A stretch of DNA of 64,000 nt from Pseudomonas kribbensis (GCF_003352185.1 NZ_CP029608.1:2356001-2420000), one strand, 5' to 3'; counted from the stretch's first letter, positions 41,055-50,782 are shown. Numbers and translations are program-made. Notes: a model not told the origin generated them from the letters alone.

Positions 41055-42269
41055 ATGTTCCTTATCGCTTTCCTGGGCGGTCTGTTGACTGTCCTCAGCC
41101 CCTGCATCCTGCCGGTGGTGCCGTTTCTGTTTGCCGGCGCCGACCGCACGCGCTCGTCGATCCTGCTGACCCTCGGCGGCATGGCCCTGACTTTCGCCCT
41201 GATCTCCAGCCTCGCGGTGGTCAGCAGCGAGTGGGTGATCCAGGCCAACAACACCGGCCGACACATCGCGTTGGTCGTGATGGTGCTGTTTGCGCTGTCG
41301 CTGATTTCCGCACGCATCGGGGACTGGCTGGCGCGGCCGTTCGTGCTGTTGGGTAATCGCCTGGATCCGGACACTCGCAAGAAGGCTGGTCCCATGGGGT
41401 CGGTGATGATCGGCGTGGCCACCGGTCTGCTGTGGGCACCGTGCGCCGGTCCGATTCTTGGGGTGATTCTGACCGGCGCGATGCTGCAAGGCGCCAGTGC
41501 CCAGACCAGCCTGTTGCTGTTGGCCTATGGTGCGGGCAGTGCGCTGTCGCTGGGGACGCTGATCTTCGCCGGTCGCGGCCTGGTCAACCGGCTGAAACCG
41601 TCGATCCCGTTCACGGGCTGGTTCCGTCGTGGCGCGGGTGTCGCCGTGCTGGCGGCGGCGGTGGTGATTTCCACCGGTGCCGATCGCACCCTGCTGGCCG
41701 GCACATCGTCCGAGGGCGTCGCCAGTGTCGAGAAAAACGTGTTGGAAAACGCGCCGAAAGTGATCGATTACTTCATCAGCAAAGTGCGGGCGGATTCGAC
41801 GGCGGACGAGCAGGGCAATGGCGCGATGCCGTCTCTGACCGGCGCAGTGCAATGGCTGAACTCACCGGAACTGAGCGCCGAATCCCTGCGTGGCAAAGTG
41901 GTGCTGGTGGACTTCTGGACCTACGACTGCATCAACTGCCAGCACACGCTGCCATACGTGAAGGATTGGGAGAAAAAGTACGGCAAGGACGGCCTCGTGG
42001 TGATCGGTGTGCACACCCCGGAATACGGTTACGAGCGGATCATCGACAACGTCAAGGATCAGGTGAAGAAACTCGGCATCACCTACCCGGTGGCCATCGA
42101 CAACAACTACGCGATCTGGCGCAACTTCGACAACCAGTACTGGCCGGCGCACTACCTGATCGATGCCAAGGGGCAGGTGCGTTACACCCACTTTGGCGAG
42201 GGCAGTTATCAGACTCAGGAGCAAATGATTCAGCAACTGCTCAAGGAGGCCAAGACGCCTTCTGCATGA
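41055..42269 (+). CDS. CcdA-TlpA fusion thiol:disulfide protein (DsbD/DipZ-like)
   Basis: This is a 404-residue protein. The N-terminal half has about six membrane helices of the CcdA/DsbD type with paired cysteines Cys17 (LTVLSPCILPVVP) and Cys130 (LLWAPCAGPILG). The C-terminal half is a periplasmic TlpA/thioredoxin-like domain (about 255-400) with CxxC at Cys292/Cys295 (FWTYDCINCQHTLP). It carries electrons from the cytoplasm to periplasmic thiols. The ATG at 41055 follows AGAGG; a GTG at 41046 overlaps that site. Together with the two small Cys-bearing secreted proteins it forms a redox/metal-type operon under the divergent two-component system. Confidence 0.92.
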   Translation: MFLIAFLGGLLTVLSPCILPVVPFLFAGADRTRSSILLTLGGMALTFALISSLAVVSSEWVIQANNTGRHIALVVMVLFALSLISARIGDWLARPFVLLGNRLDPDTRKKAGPMGSVMIGVATGLLWAPCAGPILGVILTGAMLQGASAQTSLLLLAYGAGSALSLGTLIFAGRGLVNRLKPSIPFTGWFRRGAGVAVLAAAVVISTGADRTLLAGTSSEGVASVEKNVLENAPKVIDYFISKVRADSTADEQGNGAMPSLTGAVQWLNSPELSAESLRGKVVLVDFWTYDCINCQHTLPYVKDWEKKYGKDGLVVIGVHTPEYGYERIIDNVKDQVKKLGITYPVAIDNNYAIWRNFDNQYWPAHYLIDAKGQVRYTHFGEGSYQTQEQMIQQLLKEAKTPSA

Positions 42270-42282
42270 GCCTGATTGACGA

Positions 42283-42315
42283 CGGCCCGGAGGTGAGTGC
42301 TCCGGGCCGTTTTCA
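42283..42315 (+). terminator. terminator of the CcdA-TlpA operon
   Basis: ACGGCCCGGAG (42283-42293) and CTCCGGGCCGT (42301-42311) form an 11-bp perfect stem followed by TTTTC. Confidence 0.9.
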
Positions 42316-42486
42316 TTTGCACGGAATCTGTTTCGAGCGCTTTACAAAATCCCGCCACTCATCGGCGAAGTCCCGGTTCGCGGGGCTCTCCAGACGATTG
42401 GCAAGGACGCCGCACAGTCTCGGGACGATAGTGAAAGAGCAGGGTTGTATCCGCCCTGTCACTGATAAAAAGAAAGCGAGGTTGCC

Positions 42487-42759
42487 ATGCCGAAATTCGT
42501 GATTGAACGCGAGATTCCAGGGGCCGGAAACCTGTCGGAGCAAGAACTCAAGGCGGTATCGCAAACGTCCTGCCAGGTGTTGCGTGAACTCGGGCCACAG
42601 GTGCAATGGCTGCAGAGTTACGTCACCGCCGACAAGGTCTACTGCGTGTACATCGCCCCTGATGAGGAGCTGGTGCGCGAGCATGCGCGGCTGGGTGGAT
42701 TCCCGGCCAACAGTGTGTCCCGGGTGATGAGCGTCATCGACCCGACCACCGCCGAGTGA
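42487..42759 (+). CDS. DUF4242 small protein
   Basis: This 90-residue ferredoxin-fold-like protein begins MPKFVIEREIPGAGNLS, typical of the DUF4242 family (a Streptomyces member binds nickel). Blocks HARLGGFPANSVSRV and VQWLQSYVTADKVYCVYIAP are conserved. It lies 33 bp upstream of a methyltransferase on the same strand, so the two may be co-expressed. Its role is unknown; a metal or small-molecule binding function is inferred from the family. Confidence 0.85.
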   Translation: MPKFVIEREIPGAGNLSEQELKAVSQTSCQVLRELGPQVQWLQSYVTADKVYCVYIAPDEELVREHARLGGFPANSVSRVMSVIDPTTAE

Positions 42760-42792
42760 CGCCCGATCCAGCCTGTCTTGGAGCACCTGTTG

Positions 42793-43605
42793 ATGAGCAC
42801 CCCCATCGATCTCAATGCCCTCAAGGAACGCCAGAAAGTCGCCTGGGCCAGCGGCGACTATGCCGTGATCGGCACCACCTTGCAGATCGTCGGGGAAAAC
42901 CTCGCCGAAGCCTGCGATCTACGCTGCGATGAAGAAGTGCTGGATGTTGCCGCCGGCAATGGCAATGCCACGCTGGCGGCGGCGCGTCGGGGTTGTCGGG
43001 TGTTGTCCACCGATTATGTCGCGGCGCTGCTGGAGCGTGGCCAGGACCGGGCGCGGGCCGAACATCTGGACGTGACTTTTCAAGTGGCCGATGCCGAAGC
43101 GCTGCCGTTTGCCGACGCCAGTTTCGATGCGGTGCTGTCGACCTTCGGGGTGATGTTCGCCCCGGATCAGGCCAAGGCTGCGCAGGAACTGGCCCGGGTC
43201 TGCCGCCGTGGCGGGCGGATCGGCCTGGCCAACTGGACGCCCGAAGGCTTCGTCGGCCAGATGTTCAAGACCCTCGGCCGCCATCTGCCACCGCCCGCCG
43301 GCGCGCAACCACCGTCGAACTGGGGCGCGGAAGCCTGGCTGCATTCGCACTTCGATGAGCGACAGTTCCTGATGCAAGTGACTCGCCGCCACTTCAATTT
43401 CCGTTATCGCTCGGCGGCACACTTCATCGACATCTTCCGCCACTGGTACGGGCCGGTGCACAAGGCGTTCGCGGCGCTGCCGCCGGAGAGCGGGCAGGCA
43501 CTGGAGGGGGATCTGACGCAACTGATCGACGGGCTGAACCGGGCTGGGCCGGAATCGATGGTGGTGCCCAGTGAGTATCTGGAGGTGGTCATAACCAAGC
43601 GTTGA
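42793..43605 (+). CDS. class I SAM-dependent methyltransferase
   Basis: This 270-residue protein has SAM motif I VLDVAAGNGNATLAAARRG, acidic loop VLSTDYV and motif DAEALPFADASFDAVLSTFG of UbiE/Methyltransf_11-type enzymes. The ATG at 42793 follows GGAGC; a TTG upstream is not preferred. A REP pair follows the stop. Substrate unknown; coupling with DUF4242 is by position only. Confidence 0.87.
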   Translation: MSTPIDLNALKERQKVAWASGDYAVIGTTLQIVGENLAEACDLRCDEEVLDVAAGNGNATLAAARRGCRVLSTDYVAALLERGQDRARAEHLDVTFQVADAEALPFADASFDAVLSTFGVMFAPDQAKAAQELARVCRRGGRIGLANWTPEGFVGQMFKTLGRHLPPPAGAQPPSNWGAEAWLHSHFDERQFLMQVTRRHFNFRYRSAAHFIDIFRHWYGPVHKAFAALPPESGQALEGDLTQLIDGLNRAGPESMVVPSEYLEVVITKR

Positions 43606-43615
43606 GCGCCAACCC

Positions 43616-43709
43616 TTGTGGGAGCGAGCTTGCTCGCGAATGCAGACTGACATTCAACATGTTTGTTGACTGACATACAGCATTCGCGAGCAAGCTCGCT
43701 CCCACAGGT
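43616..43709. repeat. inverted pair of REP elements
   Basis: The left copy (43616-43643) contains TGTGGGAGCGAGCTTGCTCG and the right copy (43680-43709) is its inverse, CGAGCAAGCTCGCTCCCACA, both with the GCGAATGC arm, separated by a 36-bp spacer. This is the common Pseudomonas REP palindrome in the convergent gap between the methyltransferase and pcs. Confidence 0.92.
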
Positions 43710-43713
43710 TCTT

Positions 43714-44436
43714 CTACTTCAGATGGGCACTGTCAAACCACTCCAGCGCCGTGCGCCAGATGCAGATGCCGAGGAAATACGCCGACGCCAGCAGCCACAA
43801 ACCCATCACCAGCGGGTTGATGACCGGGTGGTTGAGCACCAGCGACAGGCTGCACAGCAGCCAGATCGCCGTCACCGCAATATTGATCGGCATGAAACGG
43901 CGCACGCGGAACGGGTGCAGGAATTTCATCCGGGTGATGGTCAGCAGCGCCAGGCCGATCACGGTCAGGAAGGTGATCCACGGCCCCGGAGCGATGATGT
44001 ACAGGCACAGCGCGACCACGTTCCACGCGGCGGGGAAACCGACGAAGTAGTTGTCCTTGCTCTTCATGTTGACGTTGCAGAAGCAGAACAGCGACGACAC
44101 CAGAATCAGCGACACCGTCAGCAGCAGGGTGTAGTCGGGCAGCGGAATGTAGCGATAGATGAACAGCGCCGGAATGAACACGTAGGTCAGGTAATCGATC
44201 ACCAGATCGAGGATCGATCCGTCGAAACTCGGCAGCACCGACTGCACGTTGACCTTGCGCGCCAGCGCCCCGTCGAGGCCGTCGACGATCAGCGCGACGC
44301 CCAGCCACATCAGGCAATGGGTCGGCTGGTTTTCCAGCAGGGCGAGGGTGGCGAGGAAGGCGGTGACCACGCCGGTCGCGGTGAAACCATGGGCGCCCCA
44401 GGCCTTGAGCCTGGCAATGTGGACGGTCGATATCAC
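43714..44436 (-). CDS. pcs: phosphatidylcholine synthase
   Basis: This 240-residue CDP-alcohol phosphatidyltransferase has about eight membrane segments. The catalytic motif reads D52-G-L-D55-G-x2-A59-R60, then G73-x3-D77-x3-D81. The long gap between AR and G is typical of Pcs, which joins CDP-diacylglycerol and choline. I place the start at GTG 44434-44436 (ISTVHIARLKAWG) because GGAG lies nine bases upstream; an ATG at 44550 would add 38 residues unlike Pcs and has no spaced ribosome site. It makes phosphatidylcholine in the inner membrane. Confidence 0.9.
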   Translation of the reverse strand: MISTVHIARLKAWGAHGFTATGVVTAFLATLALLENQPTHCLMWLGVALIVDGLDGALARKVNVQSVLPSFDGSILDLVIDYLTYVFIPALFIYRYIPLPDYTLLLTVSLILVSSLFCFCNVNMKSKDNYFVGFPAAWNVVALCLYIIAPGPWITFLTVIGLALLTITRMKFLHPFRVRRFMPINIAVTAIWLLCSLSLVLNHPVINPLVMGLWLLASAYFLGICIWRTALEWFDSAHLK

Positions 44437-44695
44437 AGGGGCGTTCTCCAGAAAGTGAAGCAAGCCGGGAATCACACTTGAGCAACAAGGGTGGCGGCCA
44501 ACCGGGTCGGGTTTGCAGCTATCGACCGGTCGGGCCGGGATAAGGTTCATCCTTCATGAATCTTAGCTGGCCGGGAAAATTTTTCGACGCCGATATCGCT
44601 TCCCCGCAACAGCGTCAGCCAAACGGTGCTGGCGCAACTCGTGCGCAGGTCTATCGTTGCCTGACGCCGTTACGCTTTTGCCTGAGGATGACGTC

Positions 44696-45430
44696 ATGAA
44701 CACCAGCGATCTGCTCGAACAACTGCTGCGAGGCCAGGCCTCGGCGGGACAACAAAGTGGCGCCTCGGCCGGCGATGGCCTGGGCGGGCTCGGCGGATTG
44801 CTGGGTGGCCTGCTCGGTGGCGGTGGCACCAGCGGCGGCGGTGCGCCTGCCGGCGGACTGGGTGGGCTGCTCGGAGGGTTGCTCGGTGGCGGCGGTTTGG
44901 GTGGCGGGGCGCTTGGCGGTGGGACGCAAAGTCGTTCCGGCGGCACCAACTACGCGGCCCTGGCCTCGCTGGGCATGATGGCGTTCCAGGCCTATCAGGC
45001 CTGGCAACGCAGTCAGGCGTCAGCCGCGCCGCAGCAGACACCGCAGACCGCGGACCTGTTGGCCGGCCCGCAAGTCGAGGAGCACAGCCACGCGGTATTG
45101 CGCGCACTGATCGCGGCGGCGAAGGCCGACGGGCGGATCGACGACTCGGAGAAGCAACTGATCGGCAGCGAAATCGGCCGCCACACCGATGACCCCAACC
45201 TGCAGCAATGGCTGGACGCCGAAGTCGCCAAACCCCTCGATGCCCGGGAAGTTGCGCAAGCCGCGAACAACGATCCGGCGGTGGCCGCCGAAATGTATAT
45301 CGCCAGCGTGATGCTGGTGGACGACCAGCAGGACGCCGAACGCAATTACCTGGATGAACTGGCGGCAGCCTTGCAGATCGATCCCGAGTTGCAGGTGCAT
45401 CTGGAACAACAGGCCAAAGGCACCGCCTGA
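44696..45430 (+). CDS. Gly-rich DUF533 (TerB-like) protein
   Basis: This 244-residue protein starts MNTSDLLEQLLRGQA. Residues 27-76 are a low-complexity run of GLGGLLGG units. The C-terminal half (about 128-240: AVLRALIAAAKADGRIDDSE) is an alpha-helical TerB/DUF533 domain as in E. coli YebE. GAGGA precedes the ATG at 44696; an earlier start at 44657 is rejected. It is probably membrane-associated or aggregating through the Gly/Leu segment. Function unknown; family members respond to envelope stress. Confidence 0.85.
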   Translation: MNTSDLLEQLLRGQASAGQQSGASAGDGLGGLGGLLGGLLGGGGTSGGGAPAGGLGGLLGGLLGGGGLGGGALGGGTQSRSGGTNYAALASLGMMAFQAYQAWQRSQASAAPQQTPQTADLLAGPQVEEHSHAVLRALIAAAKADGRIDDSEKQLIGSEIGRHTDDPNLQQWLDAEVAKPLDAREVAQAANNDPAVAAEMYIASVMLVDDQQDAERNYLDELAAALQIDPELQVHLEQQAKGTA

Positions 45431-45447
45431 AAGTCCTCAACACCCGG

Positions 45448-45482
45448 GCCCCGGACGTTTCCATCCGTCCGGGGCTTTTTTA
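45448..45482 (+). terminator. terminator of the DUF533 gene
   Basis: GCCCCGGACG (45448-45457) and CGTCCGGGGC (45466-45475) with an 8-nt loop, followed by a run of six T. Confidence 0.9.
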
Positions 45483-45552
45483 CGTCGATTGAATTTTTCC
45501 GGGCAGGCGTCGCTCTTCTGCATAACAGCACCAGACTGCAGCCGGAGCCGCC

Positions 45553-48090
45553 ATGAACAGGAACCTCGACGACTACAACCGCATGCGCGACTTCTCGGCG
45601 ACCTCGGAACCGGCGGCGGTCAAGCGTCGGGGCAAGAAGGCTGGCGCCGATCACGCGCTGCAGTTCTGCATCCAGAAGCATGACGCCTCGCACCTGCATT
45701 ACGACTTTCGCCTGGAGCTGGACGGCGCACTCAAGAGCTGGGCGGTGCCCAAGGGCCCGTCGCTGGATCCCAAGGTCAAGCGCCTGGCGGTGCATGTCGA
45801 AGACCACCCGCTGGATTACGCCACCTTCGAAGGGCACATCCCCGAGGGGCATTACGGTGCAGGAGACGTCATCGTCTGGGATCGCGGCGTGTGGATTCCG
45901 CTGGAGGATCCGCAAAAGGCCTATGCCAAAGGCAAGCTCAAGTTCGAGCTGCAGGGCGAGAAGCTCGGCGGGGTGTGGAATCTGGTGCGCACCCACATGC
46001 CGGGCAAGCAGGAACAATGGTTTCTGATCAAGCATCAGGACGCCGCCGCCCGGCCGCAAAGCGATTACGACGTGCTGGTCGCCGAGCCGGACAGCGTGCT
46101 CAGCGAACGCACCCTCGTCGACAAACCGAAGCTCGACGCCCGGCAGGTCAAACCGCTGAAACAGCCCGCGCGCAAACCCGCCTCGGGCAAGCTTGTCGGT
46201 GCACACAAGGCGCGAATTCCCGCCCAGTTGAAACCGCAATTGGCCACGCTGGTGGACAGTGCTCCGGCAGGGGACTGGAGCTACGAAATCAAATTCGATG
46301 GCTACCGGATCATGGCGCGCATCGATCATGACGACGTGCAGTTGTTCACCCGTAACGGCCATGACTGGACCCACAAACTGCCCGAGCAGGCCCAGGCACT
46401 CGCAGCGCTGGGGCTGGAGTCGGCGTGGCTTGACGGTGAAGTGGTGGTCACCAACGAAAACGGCATTCCGGACTTTCAGGCGCTGCAGAACGCCTTCGAC
46501 GACAGCCGCAGCAGCGACATCCTTTATTACCTGTTCGACCTGCCTTACCTCAACGGTGTCGACCTGCGCGAAGTCCCGGTGGAAGAGCGGCGCGCAGCGC
46601 TGGCCACGATATTGAAGGCGCACAAGAGTCCGTTGCTGCGTTTCTCCGAAGCCTTCGACGAAACCCCGGAGGCCTTGCTCAACAGCGCCTGCCAGATGCA
46701 GATGGAAGGGTTGATCGGCAAACGTCTCGGCTCGCCCTATGTGTCGCGGCGCAGCAGCGACTGGATCAAGCTCAAGTGCAAGCATCGCCAGGAATTCGTG
46801 ATCGTCGGTTACACCGATCCGAAGGGTTCGCGCAGTGCCTTTGGTGCTTTGTTGCTGGGCCTGCACGATCGCGACAGCGGCGAGTTGCGTTATGCCGGCA
46901 AGGTCGGAACGGGCTTCAACGAGGCCACCCTGAAAACAGTGCTTGCCCGGCTCAAACCGTTGCGGGCGAAAAAGACTGCGCTGGCCAACCCGCCCGTTGG
47001 TTTCGAGGCCAAGGGTGTGCACTGGCTCAAGCCGAACCTGCTGGCGGAGGTGGCGTTTGCCGAAATGACCCGGGAGGGTTCGGTTCGCCACGCCGTGTTC
47101 CATGGTCTGCGCGATGACAAACCGGCCAGGGACATCACCGAGGAGCGCGCCAAACCCATGAAGACCTCAAAGGCTCAAGCTACCGCGCCGTCCCAAGCCG
47201 GCCTGGCCGACGGAAAGGTGCGGATCACTCACCCGGACCGGGTCATCGACGCCAGCAGCGGCACCACCAAGATGCAACTGGCCGAGTATTACGCCAGCGT
47301 CGCCGAATGGATCCTGCCGCAGCTCAAGGATCGGCCCGTGGCGCTGGTGCGGGCCCCGGACGGCATCGCTGGCGAACTGTTCTTTCAAAAAAACGCCGAA
47401 CACCTGGCGATCCCCGGCATCCGCACGCTGGACAAGGAACTGACCGGCCAACCGATGATGCTGATCAACAACGCCGAGTCGCTGATTGGGGCGGTGCAGA
47501 TGAGCACCGTCGAACTGCACACCTGGAACGCCACCACGGCGGATCTGGAAAAACCCGACCGCTTCGTTCTCGATCTGGACCCGGATCCGGCGCTGCCCTG
47601 GAAAAGCATGGTCGAAGCCACCGCCCTGACCCTGACCGTGCTGGAGGAACTCGGTTTGCGGGCATTCCTCAAGACCAGCGGCGGCAAGGGCATTCATCTG
47701 GTGGTGCCGCTGATCCGCAAGCATGGTTGGGATGAGGTCAAGGATTTCAGCCATGCGATCGTCAGTCACATGGCCAAACAGTTGCCGGAGCGGTTTTCCG
47801 CGGTGTCCGGACCGAAGAACCGCGTGGGGCGGATCTTCATTGATTACCTGCGCAACGGGCTCGGCGCCACCACGATTTGTGCTTACGCGGCGCGGACCCG
47901 CGAAGGGCTGCCGGTGTCGGTGCCGTTGTTTGTCGATGAAGTGAAGGCGATCAAGGGCGGCAATCAGTGGAATATTCATAACGTCCACGAACGTCTGGCG
48001 GACGTCGGCGATGAACCCTGGGCGGACATGAAGAAAACCCGCCAGAGCATTACCGTCGAGATGCGCAAACGGGTCGGCCTGAAAACGTGA
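45553..48090 (+). CDS. ligD: ATP-dependent DNA ligase D (PE-LIG-POL)
   Basis: This 845-residue NHEJ enzyme has the Pseudomonas domain order. The phosphoesterase domain (1-190) carries His43, His49, Asp51 and His85. The ligase (about 225-525) has the adenylated Lys247 in YEIKFDGYR. The polymerase/primase (about 553-845) has the catalytic pair Asp674/Asp676 in FVLDLDPDPA. The length matches P. aeruginosa LigD (840). It works with Ku, whose gene is not in the window. The ATG at 45553 follows GGAGC. It stops one base before the convergent gene. Confidence 0.96.
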   Translation: MNRNLDDYNRMRDFSATSEPAAVKRRGKKAGADHALQFCIQKHDASHLHYDFRLELDGALKSWAVPKGPSLDPKVKRLAVHVEDHPLDYATFEGHIPEGHYGAGDVIVWDRGVWIPLEDPQKAYAKGKLKFELQGEKLGGVWNLVRTHMPGKQEQWFLIKHQDAAARPQSDYDVLVAEPDSVLSERTLVDKPKLDARQVKPLKQPARKPASGKLVGAHKARIPAQLKPQLATLVDSAPAGDWSYEIKFDGYRIMARIDHDDVQLFTRNGHDWTHKLPEQAQALAALGLESAWLDGEVVVTNENGIPDFQALQNAFDDSRSSDILYYLFDLPYLNGVDLREVPVEERRAALATILKAHKSPLLRFSEAFDETPEALLNSACQMQMEGLIGKRLGSPYVSRRSSDWIKLKCKHRQEFVIVGYTDPKGSRSAFGALLLGLHDRDSGELRYAGKVGTGFNEATLKTVLARLKPLRAKKTALANPPVGFEAKGVHWLKPNLLAEVAFAEMTREGSVRHAVFHGLRDDKPARDITEERAKPMKTSKAQATAPSQAGLADGKVRITHPDRVIDASSGTTKMQLAEYYASVAEWILPQLKDRPVALVRAPDGIAGELFFQKNAEHLAIPGIRTLDKELTGQPMMLINNAESLIGAVQMSTVELHTWNATTADLEKPDRFVLDLDPDPALPWKSMVEATALTLTVLEELGLRAFLKTSGGKGIHLVVPLIRKHGWDEVKDFSHAIVSHMAKQLPERFSAVSGPKNRVGRIFIDYLRNGLGATTICAYAARTREGLPVSVPLFVDEVKAIKGGNQWNIHNVHERLADVGDEPWADMKKTRQSITVEMRKRVGLKT

Positions 48091-48492
48091 TCAGGCGTCG
48101 CGCAGCAAGTCGTGGGCGTTGAGCAGTTCGAAGGCGATTTCCGGATTTTTTTCCAGCCCGCGGCGAATGGCGGCCGGGATCGCCTGACGAGTCTTGCGAC
48201 ACATCCCCGGCAATTCATCGATTTCGATGGCGATGCCACGCATGGTTCGCACTTCGTTGAAGCCCGGCGCGATGGCCATGCGAATCCCCAATTGCTCGAA
48301 CATCCGCTGTTGCAGGCGTTCGAGGTCAGCCAGGCTTTGCAGGTTTTCCAGGCGTTCGAGCAGGCGCTTCTCCTCCTGCCGGGTGAGCAAGAGTATGCGC
48401 AGATCCGCGCCGGGCATTTCCAGCAACGGATCGCGCCCGCAGATGCAGGCGCCGGGCGGGCAGGGGGAGCGAAGCGGGGCGGCAATCGTCAT
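48091..48492 (-). CDS. conserved hypothetical protein with N-terminal Cys cluster
   Basis: This protein of about 133 residues starts MTIAAPLRSPCPPGACICGR at 48492; ATG codons at 48501 and 48504 are alternatives. Three cysteines lie in CPPGACICG, so metal binding is possible. The middle is a helical, charged segment (EEKRLLERLENLQSLADLERLQ, coiled-coil-like). A GGCCTC-N7-GAGGCC hairpin overlaps the start region. The gene is convergent with ligD with no gap. Function unknown. Confidence 0.7.
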   Translation of the reverse strand: MTIAAPLRSPCPPGACICGRDPLLEMPGADLRILLLTRQEEKRLLERLENLQSLADLERLQQRMFEQLGIRMAIAPGFNEVRTMRGIAIEIDELPGMCRKTRQAIPAAIRRGLEKNPEIAFELLNAHDLLRDA

Positions 48493-48606
48493 GGCCTCCA
48501 TCATAGAGGCCGTTCGACGGTTTTGCCCATGGTCGCCCGGCTGCCGTCCATCGGCAGAACGCAGAGGTGGCAAATCCGTCAGCCACCGTCGTCGAGCGTG
48601 CGGCTG

Positions 48607-48921
48607 TTACTGCGACAGGCCTTCGTAGTGGACCAGGATCGCATTGGCCAGCTCTTCATCGCTGGCGTTCAAGCCCGGGTTTTCCTGACGAACCTGTTGC
48701 AGCGCCGATTCCAGATACGCGCCACGAATGGCACCGCCGCTGGCGACGAATGCGGACAAGTCGTCACGGGCCGGAATCACCATTTTGTGATCCTTGAAGG
48801 TGGAATACAGCGACGCGGAAACACCGGCCGAAGTGGCGACATCCCCCGCATCCACGCGGGCGAAGGCCGAGCCAAAAGGCAGGCAGAGCACAAGAGACGA
48901 AACGAGTAATAAACGACGCAT
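48607..48921 (-). CDS. DUF2388 family exported protein
   Basis: This 104-residue protein has a signal peptide (1-22, GSAFA-RVD). The mature part VATSAGVSASLYSTFKDHKM and VIPARDDLSAFVASGGAIRGAYLESALQQVR matches DUF2388, a Pseudomonas-centred family of small periplasmic proteins often present in several copies per genome. GGAGG precedes the ATG at 48919-48921. No partner in the operon. Function unknown. Confidence 0.85.
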   Translation of the reverse strand: MRRLLLVSSLVLCLPFGSAFARVDAGDVATSAGVSASLYSTFKDHKMVIPARDDLSAFVASGGAIRGAYLESALQQVRQENPGLNASDEELANAILVHYEGLSQ

Positions 48922-49168
48922 GACGGTGTTCCTCCAGCAGCGTAAAGCGAAAAGGAAGTACCACATAATGTGAGAGGTGCGGCGTGGCTCGGGAGTTCCA
49001 TGCGCCGGAACAAGTTCTCGGGGCTGCAAACCGATAACTGCCGCACAGAATTCTTTTTTACTGGATGTGACGACATACCTTGAGACGCTCTAACCCGGCG
49101 GGTTCGCGGAAATAGGCTTAACTGAAGCGTTGAAAGCGCTGTGCGGCGCGACCAGGGAGGAAATCACC

Positions 49169-50782
49169 GTGTCGATCAAACTGCGTTTGGTGCTGCTGAT
49201 TGCGACCAGCCTGCTGACGGCGCTGATCGTGAGCCTGGTCAGCTATGTCGGCAATCAGCGCATGGCGTCGGCAGTCAGTGCCAATGCGGTCAGCATGAGC
49301 GCGCTGCGCAATCACATGGAAGCCGACATGATGCACGACGCCCTGCGCGCCGATGTCTATTCGGCGATGCTGGTGGGGCTGGGCAAAAGCACCGGCACGG
49401 CGGACGGAGTGCGCAGTTCTGTCGAAGAGCACGCCGGGCATTTTCGCGAGGTGCTGGGCGAAAACCTGAAATTGCCGCTCGATGCCACGATCCGGGCCGC
49501 GCTGGAGCAGATCAAGCCGAGCCTCGACACTTACATCAACGCGGGCGAGCGGATTGTCGGGCTGGCGCTGGACAATCCCGACACGGCGCAACAGGAACTC
49601 GGCACCTTCAGCGCTGCGTTCAGCCAGCTCGAAGAGCAGATGGCGTCTCTGAGCGAGCTGATTGAAACCAACACCCGGCAGACCAGCCAAGGCACCGAAG
49701 CCGCGATCCGCAATGCCAACATCGCCCTCGGCATCGTGCTGATCGCCAGTCTGTTATTGCTGTTGGTGCAGGGGCGCTGGGTGATCCTGAGCATCACGGG
49801 CCCGCTGAAAACCGCCAGTCGCATCGCCGAAAGCATTGCTCATGGCAACCTCAGCGAACCGATCGCCGAGCCTTCCGGCAAGGACGAAGCCAGCACGCTG
49901 ATCCGCACCCTGGCGACCATGCAGCGGGATCTGCGGGACATGATCGACGTGGTGCGGCGTAATGCCCATGGTGTCAGCGGCATGAGCGAGCAACTGAGCC
50001 ATGGTTGCCATCGGGTGGCGGACAGCAGCCAGCAACAAAGCACCGCCGCAGGCACCATGGCCGCTGCCGCGAGCCAGATGACCGCCAGCATCGAGGAAAT
50101 CACCCGCCATGCCGAGCGGGCCCTGAGCATGGCGAATCAGGCCGAGTCATTGGCCAAGAACGGTGGGCAGGTGATCCATCAAGTGGTCAGCGACATGGAC
50201 GACATCGCCCGCTCCGCTCAGCAGTCGGCACAGGTGATCCGCACCCTGGACCATGAGTCCGAAGGCATCTTCAACATCATTCAGGTGATCAAGAGCATCG
50301 CCGACCAGACCAATCTGCTGGCGCTCAATGCGGCTATCGAAGCGGCCCGGGCCGGTGAGCAGGGCAGAGGGTTTGCGGTGGTCGCTGATGAAGTGCGCAG
50401 CCTGGCTGCCCGCACCAGCGCCTCGACCCAGGAAATCGCCGCGATGGTCGCGCGCATCCAGAACAGCACCCGCGAAGCGGTCAGCAGCATGGAGGCGGGC
50501 GTGGCCCAGGTCGACAAGGGCATGGCCGTCACCGCCGATGTCGAACGCGCCATTCGCGAAATCCTCGACGCCACCCTGAACACCACGCAACTGGTCAACG
50601 ACATTACCCGCACCATCGGCGAACAGAGCCAGGCCAGCAACGAAATCGCCCATCAGGTGGAGATGATCGCCGGCATGTCGGAAGGCAACAGCAAGGTGAT
50701 AGGCGAGACGGCGAATACGACGGACGAGTTGTCGAATCTGGCGGGGCGGCTGGCGCAGTCGGTGGATCGTTTCCGGTTGTGA
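49169..50782 (+). CDS. methyl-accepting chemotaxis protein
   Basis: This 537-residue chemoreceptor has TM1 (5-27), a periplasmic four-helix-bundle-like ligand domain (about 30-180), TM2 (183-201), HAMP, and a cytoplasmic signalling domain with the conserved tip [20 protein letters not shown] and [15 protein letters not shown]. The GTG at 49169 has GGGAGG eight bases upstream; the TTG at 49130 is rejected. No C-terminal CheR-binding pentapeptide is seen. The ligand is unknown. Monocistronic. Confidence 0.93.
   Translation: MSIKLRLVLLIATSLLTALIVSLVSYVGNQRMASAVSANAVSMSALRNHMEADMMHDALRADVYSAMLVGLGKSTGTADGVRSSVEEHAGHFREVLGENLKLPLDATIRAALEQIKPSLDTYINAGERIVGLALDNPDTAQQELGTFSAAFSQLEEQMASLSELIETNTRQTSQGTEAAIRNANIALGIVLIASLLLLLVQGRWVILSITGPLKTASRIAESIAHGNLSEPIAEPSGKDEASTLIRTLATMQRDLRDMIDVVRRNAHGVSGMSEQLSHGCHRVADSSQQQSTAAGTMAAAASQMTASIEEITRHAERALSMANQAESLAKNGGQVIHQVVSDMDDIARSAQQSAQVIRTLDHESEGIFNIIQVIKSIADQTNLLALNAAIEAARAGEQGRGFAVVADEVRSLAARTSASTQEIAAMVARIQNSTREAVSSMEAGVAQVDKGMAVTADVERAIREILDATLNTTQLVNDITRTIGEQSQASNEIAHQVEMIAGMSEGNSKVIGETANTTDELSNLAGRLAQSVDRFRL

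Noticed and set aside
45346..47103. 585-codon open frame on the minus strand
   Set aside because: Antisense to ligD; composition is typical of a shadow frame.
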